A stretch of DNA of 64,000 nucleotides from JACKAQ01 sp965227145 (GTDB lineage: Bacteria; Calditrichota; Calditrichia; RBG-13-44-9; J075): positions 992,001-1,056,000 of the forward strand of contig OZ245730.1 of the NCBI GenBank assembly GCA_965227145.1, in the 5' to 3' direction. The notes below the pieces were generated by a model. The model was not told the origin of the DNA. It searched no databases and was given only the letters and a program-made list of their open reading frames with translations. Every line of letters starts with the position of its first letter. Within the stretch, counting starts at the first letter, position 1. Of the stretch, positions 45,185 through 53,728 are shown in pieces. The position numbers and the translations under genes are program-made.

Positions 45185-45208
45185 GGGCGAATAAAAAAAC
45201 TTCGCCCA
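45185..45208 (-). terminator. Terminator of the HMG-CoA reductase gene
   Basis: GGGCGAA and TTCGCCC form a stem. On the minus strand a run of seven T follows (the A tract at 45178-45184). Confidence 0.65.
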
Positions 45209-45246
45209 AATGGTGAAAAAACAAGATGTTGAGAGCTGCTATAGAA

Positions 45247-45289
45247 ATGCGGCGGGACGGGAGGAACCCAACCCGCCGTATTTTTTTTG
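45247..45289 (+). terminator. Terminator of the beta-helix protein gene
   Basis: ATGCGGCGGG and CCCGCCGTAT form a long stem with a 15-base loop, followed by a run of T on the plus strand. It overlaps the start of the convergent reductase tail. Confidence 0.8.
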
Positions 45290-46831
45290 TTAACGATTTC
45301 TGCCGTATTGCTCGTGGCTGGAAACCCAGTCCGATGATGAAATGGCGGAAGCCAGCGACAACTCGCCTGCCAGCACAACGCCCGCTACAATTTCCGCAAA
45401 TTTTTTGACTTTCCCGCGTCCGTAACAACCGAGCATCTCGAGACACTCTTTTTGGGTCGCCAATCCGACGCCGCCGCCGTAAGTCGCCACAATCAGCGAT
45501 GGAATGGTGATGGAAATATACAGATCTTTTTCCGGCGTAATTTCAGTATAAATAATGCCTGCGGAGGATTCCGAAACGTTGGCGACATCCTGTCCGGTGG
45601 CGATAAACATCGCAGTAATGGCGTTCGCAGAATGCAATCCGTTGTTGTTCACGCCCGACAAAAAGCTGCCGATGCCCGCCACGCCGGCGTGATAAGCCAG
45701 GCTTTCCGGCTCAACGCGCATCACCTGCACCAGCACATCGCGTTTAATCAGCGCTTCCGCAGTTACGCGTTTGCCGCGCGTGCGCATGATGTTCACCTGC
45801 GACGCTTTTTTGTCTGTCGCAAAGTTCGATTCGAGGAAAAATCGTCTGATACCTTTGTATTGATCGAGTATCCAGCTGCATGCGGCAAAGGTTGCCCGCC
45901 CGACCATATTTTGACCTGCGGCATCGCCGGTGGTGTAATTGAAACGCAGATAGGCGAATTTGCTCGCGAGGTAAGGGTCAATATATTGAAGTTTAGCGAC
46001 GCTGGATGTCGTTTCCGCATGTTCCGCAATGGTTTTGAAATTTTCCTGCACCCATTTTACAAATTCGCGGGCTTCGCGGGCATCGTCGAAAACGAACACC
46101 GGTGCACGTTGCATCAGGTCGTCCACAACGCTGCATTTTACGCCGCCGCAGGAGTTGATCAATTTGATACCGCGATTATACGACGCCACCAACGTGCCCT
46201 CCGCCGTTGCCATCGGGATCAAAAAATCGCCTTTGGCGTGCTCGCCGTGAACCGTCAACGGTCCGGCAATGCCCATCGGCACCTGCGCCACGCCGGTAAA
46301 ATGCTCGCAATTGCCCTGGGTGATGTGCGGATCGAACGAATATTTGGCAGAATGTTTCAGCGAAACACCGGTGATTTTTTCAACAAATTTTTGGCGGGTT
46401 TGAATGGCTTCTTCGGAATAATCATCCGCGTCATTGCGGGGAATGCGCACGGTGGTTTCTTTGATATCCGAGATGCTGTCTTCGACATTTAACTTCAGTT
46501 TGCCAAAGGGTTTGGTGTCGAAAACCAGCAATATCTGATGTTTGCCTTTTTCCAACGGGCTGCTTTTTGCCCGGATGTCGATGGACCTGCGCAGCGGAAA
46601 ATCGAGTGGATTTTTGCTCAGCGTTGCGGGATCAACCGCATTGTCGCCACCCAAATCCAGCGAAATATCTGATACAGAAACGGATTTTCCATCGATTTCG
46701 AGACTGCGGAATCCGGTGAGCGTTGCATCGCTCAAACGGTTTTTGAGGGAAAAACGGATACCGTCAGCCGTGTTTTCCAAACTGCCGAACGTGTACAATT
46801 GTTTGAGCAACAAGCTGGGAACAAGTGCCAT
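45290..46831 (-). CDS. hmgA: Class I HMG-CoA reductase with extra N-terminal domain
   Basis: The 513-residue protein has the HMGR catalytic core at about 135-513: GIAGPLTVHG, E211 in ATAEGTLVASYNRG, the Lys of ATDKKAS (341-342), D415 in ATGQDVANV, and H506 near the C terminus. These match the Glu/Lys/Asp/His set of class I enzymes, which make mevalonate with NADPH. Residues 1-120 form a beta-rich domain not found in the minimal enzyme. No other mevalonate gene is in the window. AGGAGG precedes the ATG. No membrane helices are seen. Confidence 0.88.
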   Translation of the reverse strand: MALVPSLLLKQLYTFGSLENTADGIRFSLKNRLSDATLTGFRSLEIDGKSVSVSDISLDLGGDNAVDPATLSKNPLDFPLRRSIDIRAKSSPLEKGKHQILLVFDTKPFGKLKLNVEDSISDIKETTVRIPRNDADDYSEEAIQTRQKFVEKITGVSLKHSAKYSFDPHITQGNCEHFTGVAQVPMGIAGPLTVHGEHAKGDFLIPMATAEGTLVASYNRGIKLINSCGGVKCSVVDDLMQRAPVFVFDDAREAREFVKWVQENFKTIAEHAETTSSVAKLQYIDPYLASKFAYLRFNYTTGDAAGQNMVGRATFAACSWILDQYKGIRRFFLESNFATDKKASQVNIMRTRGKRVTAEALIKRDVLVQVMRVEPESLAYHAGVAGIGSFLSGVNNNGLHSANAITAMFIATGQDVANVSESSAGIIYTEITPEKDLYISITIPSLIVATYGGGVGLATQKECLEMLGCYGRGKVKKFAEIVAGVVLAGELSLASAISSSDWVSSHEQYGRNR

Positions 46832-47148
46832 TAAAATGTCCTCCTGAAAACAGTGATGTTAAAATATCAGCAATAGATTGGTGTCGCAATCAGCCGTAAA
46901 ACCCGGAATAGTAAAATATTAGTTCGTATTATTTAGCGAATATTTTCCAAAAAAACACGGAAAATTCTTACAAATTTTACAGCGGATGCGCAGGAAATAT
47001 CTTTTTTATTGCATTTTTTAGCGGTTTTACCGTAACCTGTACCCACAAGCCCGAACATTTTCCGACTCCGGTTCCGCACATTGGATGTGTGGCGTTCTGT
47101 TATTTGCCAATCGGGCTGATATATCATTGAAATACCGGATGAAATCGC
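46832..47148. other. Divergent intergenic region
   Basis: The 317 bases lie between two divergent genes and should hold both promoters. AT-rich stretches are present, but no pair of promoter boxes is convincing. No gene is seen. Confidence 0.5.
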
Positions 47149-48993
47149 ATGGCAATGATTACCTCAACCTGGCTGTGGGACGGCGCAACGGGAACCCTGG
47201 TTCTGGTGACGTTGGTGATTCTTGTGCTCTTGCTGTTATTTTGGGCAATGGAGCTTTTTTGGAAACGGTATTTTGCAACAGATTTTATCTACCAGCCGGG
47301 CGAAATTTTCCCGCAATCTTATCAAACCTACGATCCGTTGAAGCCGGAACTCGCTGAAAAATATGATATTTATCTCCATCAAAATCTGGAAAAATTTATT
47401 GCCGGGGAAGAACGCTGGCAACCGGTAATCGATCCGTTTGCGGAATTTGACGAACTGCTTAAATCACCGGATTCCGAACGATACGTAATGATTTTGGCAG
47501 CGCCGGGAATGGGGAAAACCGCTTTTGTGAAAGGCTGCAAACGCTGGCAGCGAAAAAAAATGCATCACAGACTAAAAGTGGCACACCTGCCGCTTTCCCG
47601 AAAAGAAGCGCGATTGCGGCTGGTGCGGTTGCCCAATCCGCGCCAAACCATCCTCATTTTGGACAATCTCGAATCATTGTTCCTGCCCGGTGTTTTTCCC
47701 GACAAAAAGCTGAAACAATGGATGGATAAAACCCGGAAATTTCCGCTGGTGATGTTAATCGGGCGGATGGAAGGTTTGCCGCCAATCAGCAGTGTGCCCG
47801 AAAAAAAGGGGCTTTGCAAAATCGATAGTCAGCCGTTTCACGAATACGAATTTATTCTGTACCGGATTGCCCTGCCCGACACACCCGACCGCAAAGAATG
47901 GGTGAATAGCACCGTGCCGTTTTATCAATTCCGCAAACGAAAAGCATACGAAGAATGGCTGGAACGCAATCCAAAATTTGTGAACAAGCCGTTGTTTTTA
48001 CACTATTTACCATATATAGCAAATGAAACGTTGGTGAACCATCTGGAAGGTTACCGGTTGATTTGTGAGCACGCTGCAACAGCAACGGCTGCGCAAATCA
48101 AGCCGCAAATTGAACCGCATCAGCTGCTGGATTTTTGGGAATCACTGGCGGAAATTTGTTATCGCCAGCGCATGATCGGCGCCGGTGGCGCTGTTTCACA
48201 GGAAAAATTTGAGGAATGCTGCCGCAACTGCCAAATTGATTTGCAACAATGGAAACCCGGAAATTTATCGCTGGTGAAAAAAGACCAGCTTGGCAAATGG
48301 TTGTTTGCGGAACAAAGTGTTGAAGAATATCTGGTGTCGCGGCGATTTTTGGCGCTGCCGGAATTTTTTGCCGATCTGCGTTTTACCAAACAGCTCCAAA
48401 CGTTTTTGTGGGATACATTTTCTGATGAAATTGCTGCCGGACACGAGCTTTCCGGCGATTGGCTGCGATACGGCGATTTCTCCGCGTTTCGGGTGCGCCT
48501 GCCACATCAGCCATCGCACGAGCTGGAAATGGATGACATTCGCCCCAAAATGATCACCGAAGTTTTGGAGCGTTACCCGTTTTTTGATCGCGTTCACCAG
48601 CCGAATGCTCGTGGATTGCATCATTTGTTCGAGCCGAAAATGGTGAATGGCAGCAAAGTTGTTGTCGATCACTGCACCAATTTGATGTGGGAGCAAAGCG
48701 ATCCGTTCCCGAAAATACCGATCCGCGAATTTGAAAATCGCCTGAAAATTGTCCGTTACGCCGGATTTTCCGACTGGCGATTGCCAACCCTCGAAGAAGG
48801 GTTATCCCTGCTGCATCCGCAAACCGGCGATTCGGCATACATTCATCCGGCGCTGCGGGATCTGCGAACGGAAATCTGGCTTGCGGAACGGGATGCGCCG
48901 GATAGCCAGTGGGTGGCATTTTTTGGCGAAGGCACCTGTCGCCCGGCGCACGTTTCCGATCGTCATTTTGTGCGACTGGTTCGAAATTGCTAA
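47149..48993 (+). CDS. Membrane-anchored NACHT-like NTPase with Lcl_C (DUF1566) tail
   Basis: The 614-residue protein has an N-terminal membrane helix (about 15-38), a P-loop AAPGMGKT at 117-124, a Walker B TILILDNLE with D172, and a helical arm ending in FAEQSVEEYLVSRRFL, the style of STAND/NACHT proteins. The last 110 residues (VVDHCTNLMWEQ, then FSDWRLPTLEEGLSLL and WLAERD) match Lcl_C/DUF1566, a lectin-like or sulfatase-modifying-related fold. STAND proteins act as signal-triggered switches. Function here is unknown. An ECF sigma gene follows after 121 bases. Confidence 0.7.
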   Translation: MAMITSTWLWDGATGTLVLVTLVILVLLLLFWAMELFWKRYFATDFIYQPGEIFPQSYQTYDPLKPELAEKYDIYLHQNLEKFIAGEERWQPVIDPFAEFDELLKSPDSERYVMILAAPGMGKTAFVKGCKRWQRKKMHHRLKVAHLPLSRKEARLRLVRLPNPRQTILILDNLESLFLPGVFPDKKLKQWMDKTRKFPLVMLIGRMEGLPPISSVPEKKGLCKIDSQPFHEYEFILYRIALPDTPDRKEWVNSTVPFYQFRKRKAYEEWLERNPKFVNKPLFLHYLPYIANETLVNHLEGYRLICEHAATATAAQIKPQIEPHQLLDFWESLAEICYRQRMIGAGGAVSQEKFEECCRNCQIDLQQWKPGNLSLVKKDQLGKWLFAEQSVEEYLVSRRFLALPEFFADLRFTKQLQTFLWDTFSDEIAAGHELSGDWLRYGDFSAFRVRLPHQPSHELEMDDIRPKMITEVLERYPFFDRVHQPNARGLHHLFEPKMVNGSKVVVDHCTNLMWEQSDPFPKIPIREFENRLKIVRYAGFSDWRLPTLEEGLSLLHPQTGDSAYIHPALRDLRTEIWLAERDAPDSQWVAFFGEGTCRPAHVSDRHFVRLVRNC

Positions 48994-49006
48994 TCGATAT
49001 TTTTTT

Positions 49007-49036
49007 TGAAAGATTTACCGCCGACAACTGTCTAAC
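49007..49036 (+). promoter_or_regulatory. ECF-type promoter of the sigma factor gene
   Basis: GAAAGA at 49008-49013 (after seven T, before TTT) and GTCTAA at 49030-49035 (followed by C) are separated by 16 bases. A second copy with the same boxes and spacing lies before the anti-sigma gene. Transcription would begin near 49042, so the sigma start codon must lie after that. Confidence 0.7.
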
Positions 49037-49114
49037 TTGTTGAATGATCGAATTTCCGGCGCAGATCGTTCCCGGAAATCAACGGATGCGGACGAAGCAA
49101 AAGAGAGAATCTGG

Positions 49115-49654
49115 ATGACATTTGAGGCGATTTATCGTGAATATGGCGATAAAATAATGAATCTGGCCTACCGGATGACCGGAAGCAAAGAATCCGCACG
49201 CGATATGACGCAGGAAATTTTCATCAAGGTTTACGAAAATATGGACAGTTTTCGGGGGGATTCGCAGGTGTTTACCTGGCTGTATCGCATCGCTACCAAC
49301 CATATTTTCAATTTCCTGAAAAAAGAGCGACGCCGTAAGTGGTTGAATTTAATGGACAAACCGCTGTCCGAAGTGCTGCAGGAAGATCAGATCGATCCGT
49401 TATTCTGGAGCGTCGGCGCACCGCAGCCGGACCGGCAAATGGAAAAATCGGAGCGCGAAAAACGGGTGTGGCATTCAATTCAGCAGTTGTCGCCAAAATA
49501 CCGGGTGCCGCTGGTGCTCAATCGGTATGAGGATATGAGCTATCAGGAAATCGCCGAAACCATGCAACTGAGCCTAAGCGCAGTTGAATCCCGGATTCAT
49601 CGCGCCAAAAAAGAGCTGGTCAAATTGCTGGAGCCTTTTATTAAGGATTTGTAA
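49115..49654 (+). CDS. ECF-type RNA polymerase sigma factor
   Basis: The 179-residue protein has region 2 (about 5-75: LAYRMTGSKESARDMTQEIFIKVYE, FTWLYRIATNHIFNFLKKERRRKW) and region 4 (about 115-175: YEDMSYQEIAETMQLSLSAVESRIHRAKKEL). ATG 49115 is chosen since a TTG at 49037 would lie before the predicted transcript start. It has no extra C-terminal domain. A zinc-finger anti-sigma gene and two Spy-like genes follow, and both gene blocks carry the same promoter. Confidence 0.92.
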   Translation: MTFEAIYREYGDKIMNLAYRMTGSKESARDMTQEIFIKVYENMDSFRGDSQVFTWLYRIATNHIFNFLKKERRRKWLNLMDKPLSEVLQEDQIDPLFWSVGAPQPDRQMEKSEREKRVWHSIQQLSPKYRVPLVLNRYEDMSYQEIAETMQLSLSAVESRIHRAKKELVKLLEPFIKDL

Positions 49655-49692
49655 AAAATAACCCAAACGGGTCAAAAAAAATGATTTTTTTT

Positions 49693-49721
49693 GAAAGATT
49701 TGGGTTGAAGAATGGTCTAAC
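49693..49721 (+). promoter_or_regulatory. ECF-type promoter of the anti-sigma operon
   Basis: GAAAGA at 49693-49698 and GTCTAA at 49715-49720 are 16 bases apart, within TTTTTTTTGAAAGATTT and GGTCTAAC contexts that match the promoter before the sigma gene. GGGTT and AACCC flank the interval as an inverted repeat (49702-49723). Confidence 0.75.
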
Positions 49722-49751
49722 CCATTGAAAGCAAAAACGAAGGATTTGAAA

Positions 49752-50210
49752 ATGAGCAACCATGTGACATCAAAATTTCTGGATTGGTCCGAAGGCAAAC
49801 TGAGCCGCGAAGCGCAGTCCGCCATCGAAAGCCATCTGTTGAAATGCCCGAAATGCAAAATCTATTTCGAGCAGATGAGCGATATGCTGGACGTGGTTGA
49901 CCGGAGCGCATTGCCGACATTGGAAGCCGATCCGTATTTGCCAACCCGGATAGCCGCGCTGGCACGGGAAAAACAGGCGCTTTCGCGTCGCAAATTGCTC
50001 AATCCGGTGCGCCAGTTGCGTGTTGCATTTTCCACGCTGATGTTAGTTGGTGCAATGGGCATCGGCATTTTTTTGGGGAAAGATTTAGCGACAACAACCC
50101 AATCTTCCCAAAGTGAGCAGTTGAGCGATTATTCTACCATCATTTGGGATAACGGTATCGTTGAAAATATGGATGCGGTTATCGAATACACCCTCGAGGA
50201 TGGGAAATGA
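49752..50210 (+). CDS. Anti-sigma factor with zinc-finger (zf-HC2) domain
   Basis: This 152-residue protein starts at ATG 49752 with AAGGA before it; a TTG at 49725 lies at the predicted transcript start and is rejected. The HxxxCxxC motif of anti-sigma zinc fingers is H28, C32 and C35 (SHLLKCPKC). One membrane helix lies at about 88-110, with a short periplasmic tail. It would hold the ECF sigma at the membrane until a periplasmic signal. It overlaps the next gene by four bases. Confidence 0.88.
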   Translation: MSNHVTSKFLDWSEGKLSREAQSAIESHLLKCPKCKIYFEQMSDMLDVVDRSALPTLEADPYLPTRIAALAREKQALSRRKLLNPVRQLRVAFSTLMLVGAMGIGIFLGKDLATTTQSSQSEQLSDYSTIIWDNGIVENMDAVIEYTLEDGK

Positions 50211-50713
50211 AACCGAAAATTCTGATTGGCATTCTGCTGTTTCTGATCGTTGTGAATGTGGCAACCATCGGCAGTTTTTTCTACTTTCGCATGCAGCATC
50301 GTCCGCCACTGGATGAACGGGCGCCGTTGGGAGCGTTGCTGTCAACCGAAAAAAGGGAGCGATTGCACACATTGATGCGCGGGTTTCAGGAAGAAATTCA
50401 CCCCATCCGGCAAGAATTGCAGGTCAATGAAAAAGAATTGTATCAATTGTTAATCAGCGAATCGCCAGATCGCGAAATGATCGATCAGAAAATGAACGAC
50501 ATCAGCCGCCTGCGTCAGGAAATTGCCCAAAAAGCAATCGACCGGATGCTGGTAGCCAAAGAATTTATGAGCGAAAAAGAGCAAAAAATATTTTTTCAAC
50601 ACTTGCTGGAGAACCGGATGGGCCCGAGGGAATTCGGCAAGCAACGATTCCGTGGCAAACAACCGCCCCCATTTATGCGGGAGCGGGATAATCCCCCGCC
50701 ACGGGGTAATTAA
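50207..50713 (+). CDS. Membrane-anchored Spy/CnrX-like periplasmic sensor
   Basis: The 168-residue protein has an N-terminal membrane helix (about 5-27) and an all-helical periplasmic domain with LLSTEKRERLHTLMRGFQEEIHPIRQEL, the pattern of Spy/CpxP/CnrX-type proteins. Its C terminus is rich in Pro/Arg. In CnrYXH-type systems a protein of this fold senses metal and controls the anti-sigma. The gene order sigma, anti-sigma, sensor-like protein fits. The signal itself is not known. Confidence 0.75.
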   Translation: MKPKILIGILLFLIVVNVATIGSFFYFRMQHRPPLDERAPLGALLSTEKRERLHTLMRGFQEEIHPIRQELQVNEKELYQLLISESPDREMIDQKMNDISRLRQEIAQKAIDRMLVAKEFMSEKEQKIFFQHLLENRMGPREFGKQRFRGKQPPPFMRERDNPPPRGN

Positions 50714-50751
50714 CCAAAACCGATAGAAAATCTGTAAAAAGGAGATTTAAA

Positions 50752-51279
50752 ATGAAACGATTCACCCAAACTTCGATGATTGCGATGTTGATTGCACTGT
50801 TCAGTATTGCTGCGTTGGCGCAGCCCGGCGGCGGCGGATTTCGCGGACCCCGCGGTGGCGACGACGATAATTTTGGCCCGCAGCGCGGCGCACGAATGGC
50901 AAAATTTCTGGATCTCACAGATGAGCAGAAAACCAAAGTTGAAGATATGCGATTGAATCACCAGCGCGAAATGCTGCCGCTGCGTTCCGAACTGCAGGGA
51001 TTGCGCACTGAGCTGAAACTGGCAGAAACCGCCGAAACATACAATGCCGCTAAAGCGGAAAGCCTGGTGAAAAAAATGGGCGAACTGCACACAAAAATGC
51101 ATCTGCAGCGGTTGAAAAATCATCAGGAAATGCGCAGCTTGCTGACAACAGAACAACGCAAAAAATTTGATTCGATGATGCTTTCCCGTGGCGATGGTAA
51201 CGGACACGGCATGCGCGGCGGCAAAGGCGGACACGGTCGCGGAATGGGGCAGGGAAGAGGTTGCCCGAACTGTAATTGA
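50752..51279 (+). CDS. Spy/CpxP-like periplasmic protein
   Basis: The 175-residue protein has a signal peptide (about 1-24, ending ALAQ) and a helical domain containing LDLTDEQKTKVEDMRLNHQ, a form of the LTxxQ motif, twice repeated in Spy-type chaperones. The tail has Gly/His runs and a final CPNC, which could bind metal. Such proteins guard against misfolding or bind metal in the envelope. It has a strong AAGGAG site and is the last gene of the operon. Confidence 0.82.
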   Translation: MKRFTQTSMIAMLIALFSIAALAQPGGGGFRGPRGGDDDNFGPQRGARMAKFLDLTDEQKTKVEDMRLNHQREMLPLRSELQGLRTELKLAETAETYNAAKAESLVKKMGELHTKMHLQRLKNHQEMRSLLTTEQRKKFDSMMLSRGDGNGHGMRGGKGGHGRGMGQGRGCPNCN

Positions 51280-51304
51280 TTTGACAACACATCTGCAAAA
51301 AAAG

Positions 51305-51334
51305 AAAAGCCCGGTAATTTACCGGGCTTTTTTT
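51305..51334. terminator. Bidirectional terminator after the Spy-like gene
   Basis: AAAAGCCCGGTA and TACCGGGCTTTT form a long stem around a three-base loop, with T on the plus strand and A (T on the minus) at the flank, between convergent genes. Confidence 0.9.
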
Positions 51335-52475
51335 ATTGGGGTGCGCAAATTTCAGAAATTATTGCGGCGTACAGCTGCGCAGCTTGATTCAACTCGTCAA
51401 TCTGCACAAATTCTCCGCGCCGGTGGGCGGAAGTTAAACATCCGGGTCCGCAAATATACGGGTTCATTCCGGCATCCAAAAACATGCGGGCATCGGAGTG
51501 GGATCGAAAAGCAGACGTATTTAACGGCAGATGAGATGCATCAAAAGCGGTGTTAAATTTTTTCCAAATAGCTGTTTTTTCAAGATGATAGCCCGCAGAC
51601 CAAAACAGCATGTCGTGCTGAAAATCTACTTCCGGGTGATTCTGTTGCACTTTTGTTCGGGCGGATTCGATAATGGCGATGACAGAAGCGGCATCCGCTT
51701 CCGGCGGCAGATGAAAATCGAGCAGCGCCTCGCAGTTTTCAGCAACCACAAAATCCGGTTCGCCGCCATGGATTTCCCGCGGGTTGATCGCTAATTCTCT
51801 GTGAAAGGGCAGTGTTTTTCGCAGGTTAAATATTTCACTCAGCCACGAGAGCATCGCTTCGATGGCATTTGCGCCAACTTCCGGCAACGCCGCATGCGCC
51901 CGTTTGCCTTTGCTGTGCAGCCGGCATTCCAGATAGCCAAAATGAGACGGGCACAATTGCAACTGGGTGGGTTCGCCAATGACTACTTCCGGCGCAAAAT
52001 ATTCCTTTACCAATGCTTTGGAGCCATCGCCGTATTCTTCTTCCCCGACAACCAGCGCCAGCGTAACACCTTGTTTTAATTCAACTTTGCTGTTGGCAAC
52101 TGCGATGATCGCTTCTGTCATTGCGGTGCAGGCGCTTTTCATATCTGCGGCGCCAAGCCCGTATAATTTGCCGTTGGAAATGCGGGCGTGATGCCCTTCG
52201 TCGTGCCACAGCGCCACGGTATCGATATGTCCAACCAGCATCAGCGCGGATGGCTGCGGTCCGAGCGTGACGATCAAATTGGCGCGTTTATCGCCGGCAG
52301 TTACCGGAACCGGTTGCCGGTTAACCGCAATATTTTCACGAATCAGGGCGTTTTCGAAAACCATCGCGGCGGCATTTTCCGCATATGTCGGGCTGTATTC
52401 GTCAATGGCGTTAACGGCTAAATTGAGCAGCCGTTGGTAATCCAACTTATTTTGTATGATCTGGTGGCTTTTCAT
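51333..52475 (-). CDS. M20-family deacylase/peptidase (ArgE-like)
   Basis: The 380-residue protein has the M20 zinc-site motifs LVGHIDTV, GLGAADMKSA and VVGEEEYGDGS, then a dimerisation domain with GKRAHAALPEVGANA. The order fits acetylornithine deacetylase/DapE relatives; a single substrate cannot be named. ATG 52475 with GGAA in front is preferred over an upstream TTG. It overlaps the end of the acetyltransferase gene by about 29 bases. Confidence 0.85.
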   Translation of the reverse strand: MKSHQIIQNKLDYQRLLNLAVNAIDEYSPTYAENAAAMVFENALIRENIAVNRQPVPVTAGDKRANLIVTLGPQPSALMLVGHIDTVALWHDEGHHARISNGKLYGLGAADMKSACTAMTEAIIAVANSKVELKQGVTLALVVGEEEYGDGSKALVKEYFAPEVVIGEPTQLQLCPSHFGYLECRLHSKGKRAHAALPEVGANAIEAMLSWLSEIFNLRKTLPFHRELAINPREIHGGEPDFVVAENCEALLDFHLPPEADAASVIAIIESARTKVQQNHPEVDFQHDMLFWSAGYHLEKTAIWKKFNTAFDASHLPLNTSAFRSHSDARMFLDAGMNPYICGPGCLTSAHRRGEFVQIDELNQAAQLYAAIISEICAPQ

Positions 52476-53037
52476 CAATATTCCGGGGGGAAACTTTGGT
52501 TTTGCGGTGGGTGGTTTTCCGCCCCTTCTTTTTCAGATATTGCGGGTGATTAGAGAGGTTTCGCGACAAATAAATTTGACCGATTTCATTTTTGAAACCA
52601 TGTTTGCGAAAAAAATTGAGCGCCGGGTGGTTTTCCTCTTCGGTGTCCACCAGCATCATCCGGCAGCCGCTTTCGATAAACAGTTCGGTAAGCCGGTTAA
52701 ACAGGCGCGAGCCCAAACCGCTGCGATTCAGCGCGGGTGAAACGCCCAGCCATTCCAGATAACCGTATCGCCAGGAATTGTGGCGTTTTTCGATCAACGA
52801 TCCGAGGGCGAATCCCACAATCTGATCATCTTTTTCCGCAACCAGACAAAATTCGCCGTCGCCGGCGAACAAGTTCACCAATTCGTACTGATCCCAGGTG
52901 CGGTATAAATTTGGCCATTCGCTGGCGGTAAATAATTCTTCGCCCAGAGAATAAACGATGGGCAAATCTTCCAATTCCATTTCGCGAATCAGGATATTGC
53001 CGCCATTTTGTTTCGGAGTTGTCGCATTTGGTTTCAT
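52447..53037 (-). CDS. GNAT-family acetyltransferase
   Basis: This 196-residue protein has a GNAT domain (about 15-150). The acetyl-CoA loop is in VSPALNRSGLGSRLF, and motif B is in HPALNFFRKHGFKNE. ATG 53037 lies just after the previous gene's stop. The last 35 residues are very basic (KKKGRKTTHRKTK), which may bind nucleic acid or ribosomes. Substrate unknown. Confidence 0.82.
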   Translation of the reverse strand: MKPNATTPKQNGGNILIREMELEDLPIVYSLGEELFTASEWPNLYRTWDQYELVNLFAGDGEFCLVAEKDDQIVGFALGSLIEKRHNSWRYGYLEWLGVSPALNRSGLGSRLFNRLTELFIESGCRMMLVDTEEENHPALNFFRKHGFKNEIGQIYLSRNLSNHPQYLKKKGRKTTHRKTKVSPRNIDEKPPDHTK

Positions 53038-53039
53038 CG

Positions 53040-53444
53040 TTACGCCACCCAAAATGCAGCGGCAATTTTTGCCGTGTCCAAATACGTTTGACATCGTTTG
53101 ATTTTTTGGTCTTTCAATTCAAAAATCATTGTCCATTCACTTTCGAATTCGTTTTCTGTTGAAATGGAATAGCCGCGAATAAAACCGGTTACGGCAACAT
53201 GCGTATCTTGTGCAATAAATTCCTTTGTCGAAAATTCCAGCGTTTCTACAGAGCTGGCCAATCGTTTGAAAAATTCCGGCACAGCCGCTTTTCCGGTGAA
53301 TGTTCCGGCGTAATAAATATCCGGTTCGCCGGGATAAATCCACTGCACATCGTCGGTCATTTCCTGCATCATGGCGGTTCGGTTGCCTTTTATGAAATTC
53401 TCGCAGAATTTTTTTACAATTTTTAAACTCTCATCCGTTTTCAT
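53040..53444 (-). CDS. SnoaL/NTF2-like protein
   Basis: The 134-residue protein has the cone-shaped NTF2 fold pattern: a first helix IVKKFCENFIKGN, DDVQWIYPGEPDIYYAGTFTGKAAVPEFFKRL, and later strands with WTMIFELKDQKIKRCQTYLD. Members range from polyketide cyclases to ligand-binding proteins; no catalytic residue stands out. ATG 53444 with GAGGA is preferred over TTG 53447. It probably shares a transcript with the acetyltransferase and the M20 gene. Confidence 0.78.
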   Translation of the reverse strand: MKTDESLKIVKKFCENFIKGNRTAMMQEMTDDVQWIYPGEPDIYYAGTFTGKAAVPEFFKRLASSVETLEFSTKEFIAQDTHVAVTGFIRGYSISTENEFESEWTMIFELKDQKIKRCQTYLDTAKIAAAFWVA

Positions 53445-53728
53445 CAATTATCCTCTTAAAATTTGGTCAAATTTAGTATAAATGATTTGCACAAAACAAT
53501 ACTATTTTTTTGTTCGGAACAGCGAAAATCCGACACGATTTGGAAAAACAGCCACACTATTTTCGGGCGTTTTGTGAATGATATGAATGCGGATTTGTTC
53601 CGGGGAAAAAAATATTTGCGGATCTGGAAAATGAGGATTAAAAAATATGTAACAATGATCCCAAAAAAGCGGTGGTGATTATTGGGCTGGATTTTGATTG
53701 GTGACGTAAATAGCTGTATTTATAGTAT

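Noticed and set aside
45452..46492. A 346-codon plus-strand frame opposite HMG-CoA reductase
   Set aside because: It is antisense to conserved catalytic motifs and has no recognisable domain.
49037..49114. TTG start giving 26 extra residues on the ECF sigma factor
   Set aside because: The start would lie ahead of the transcript start predicted from the GTCTAA box.
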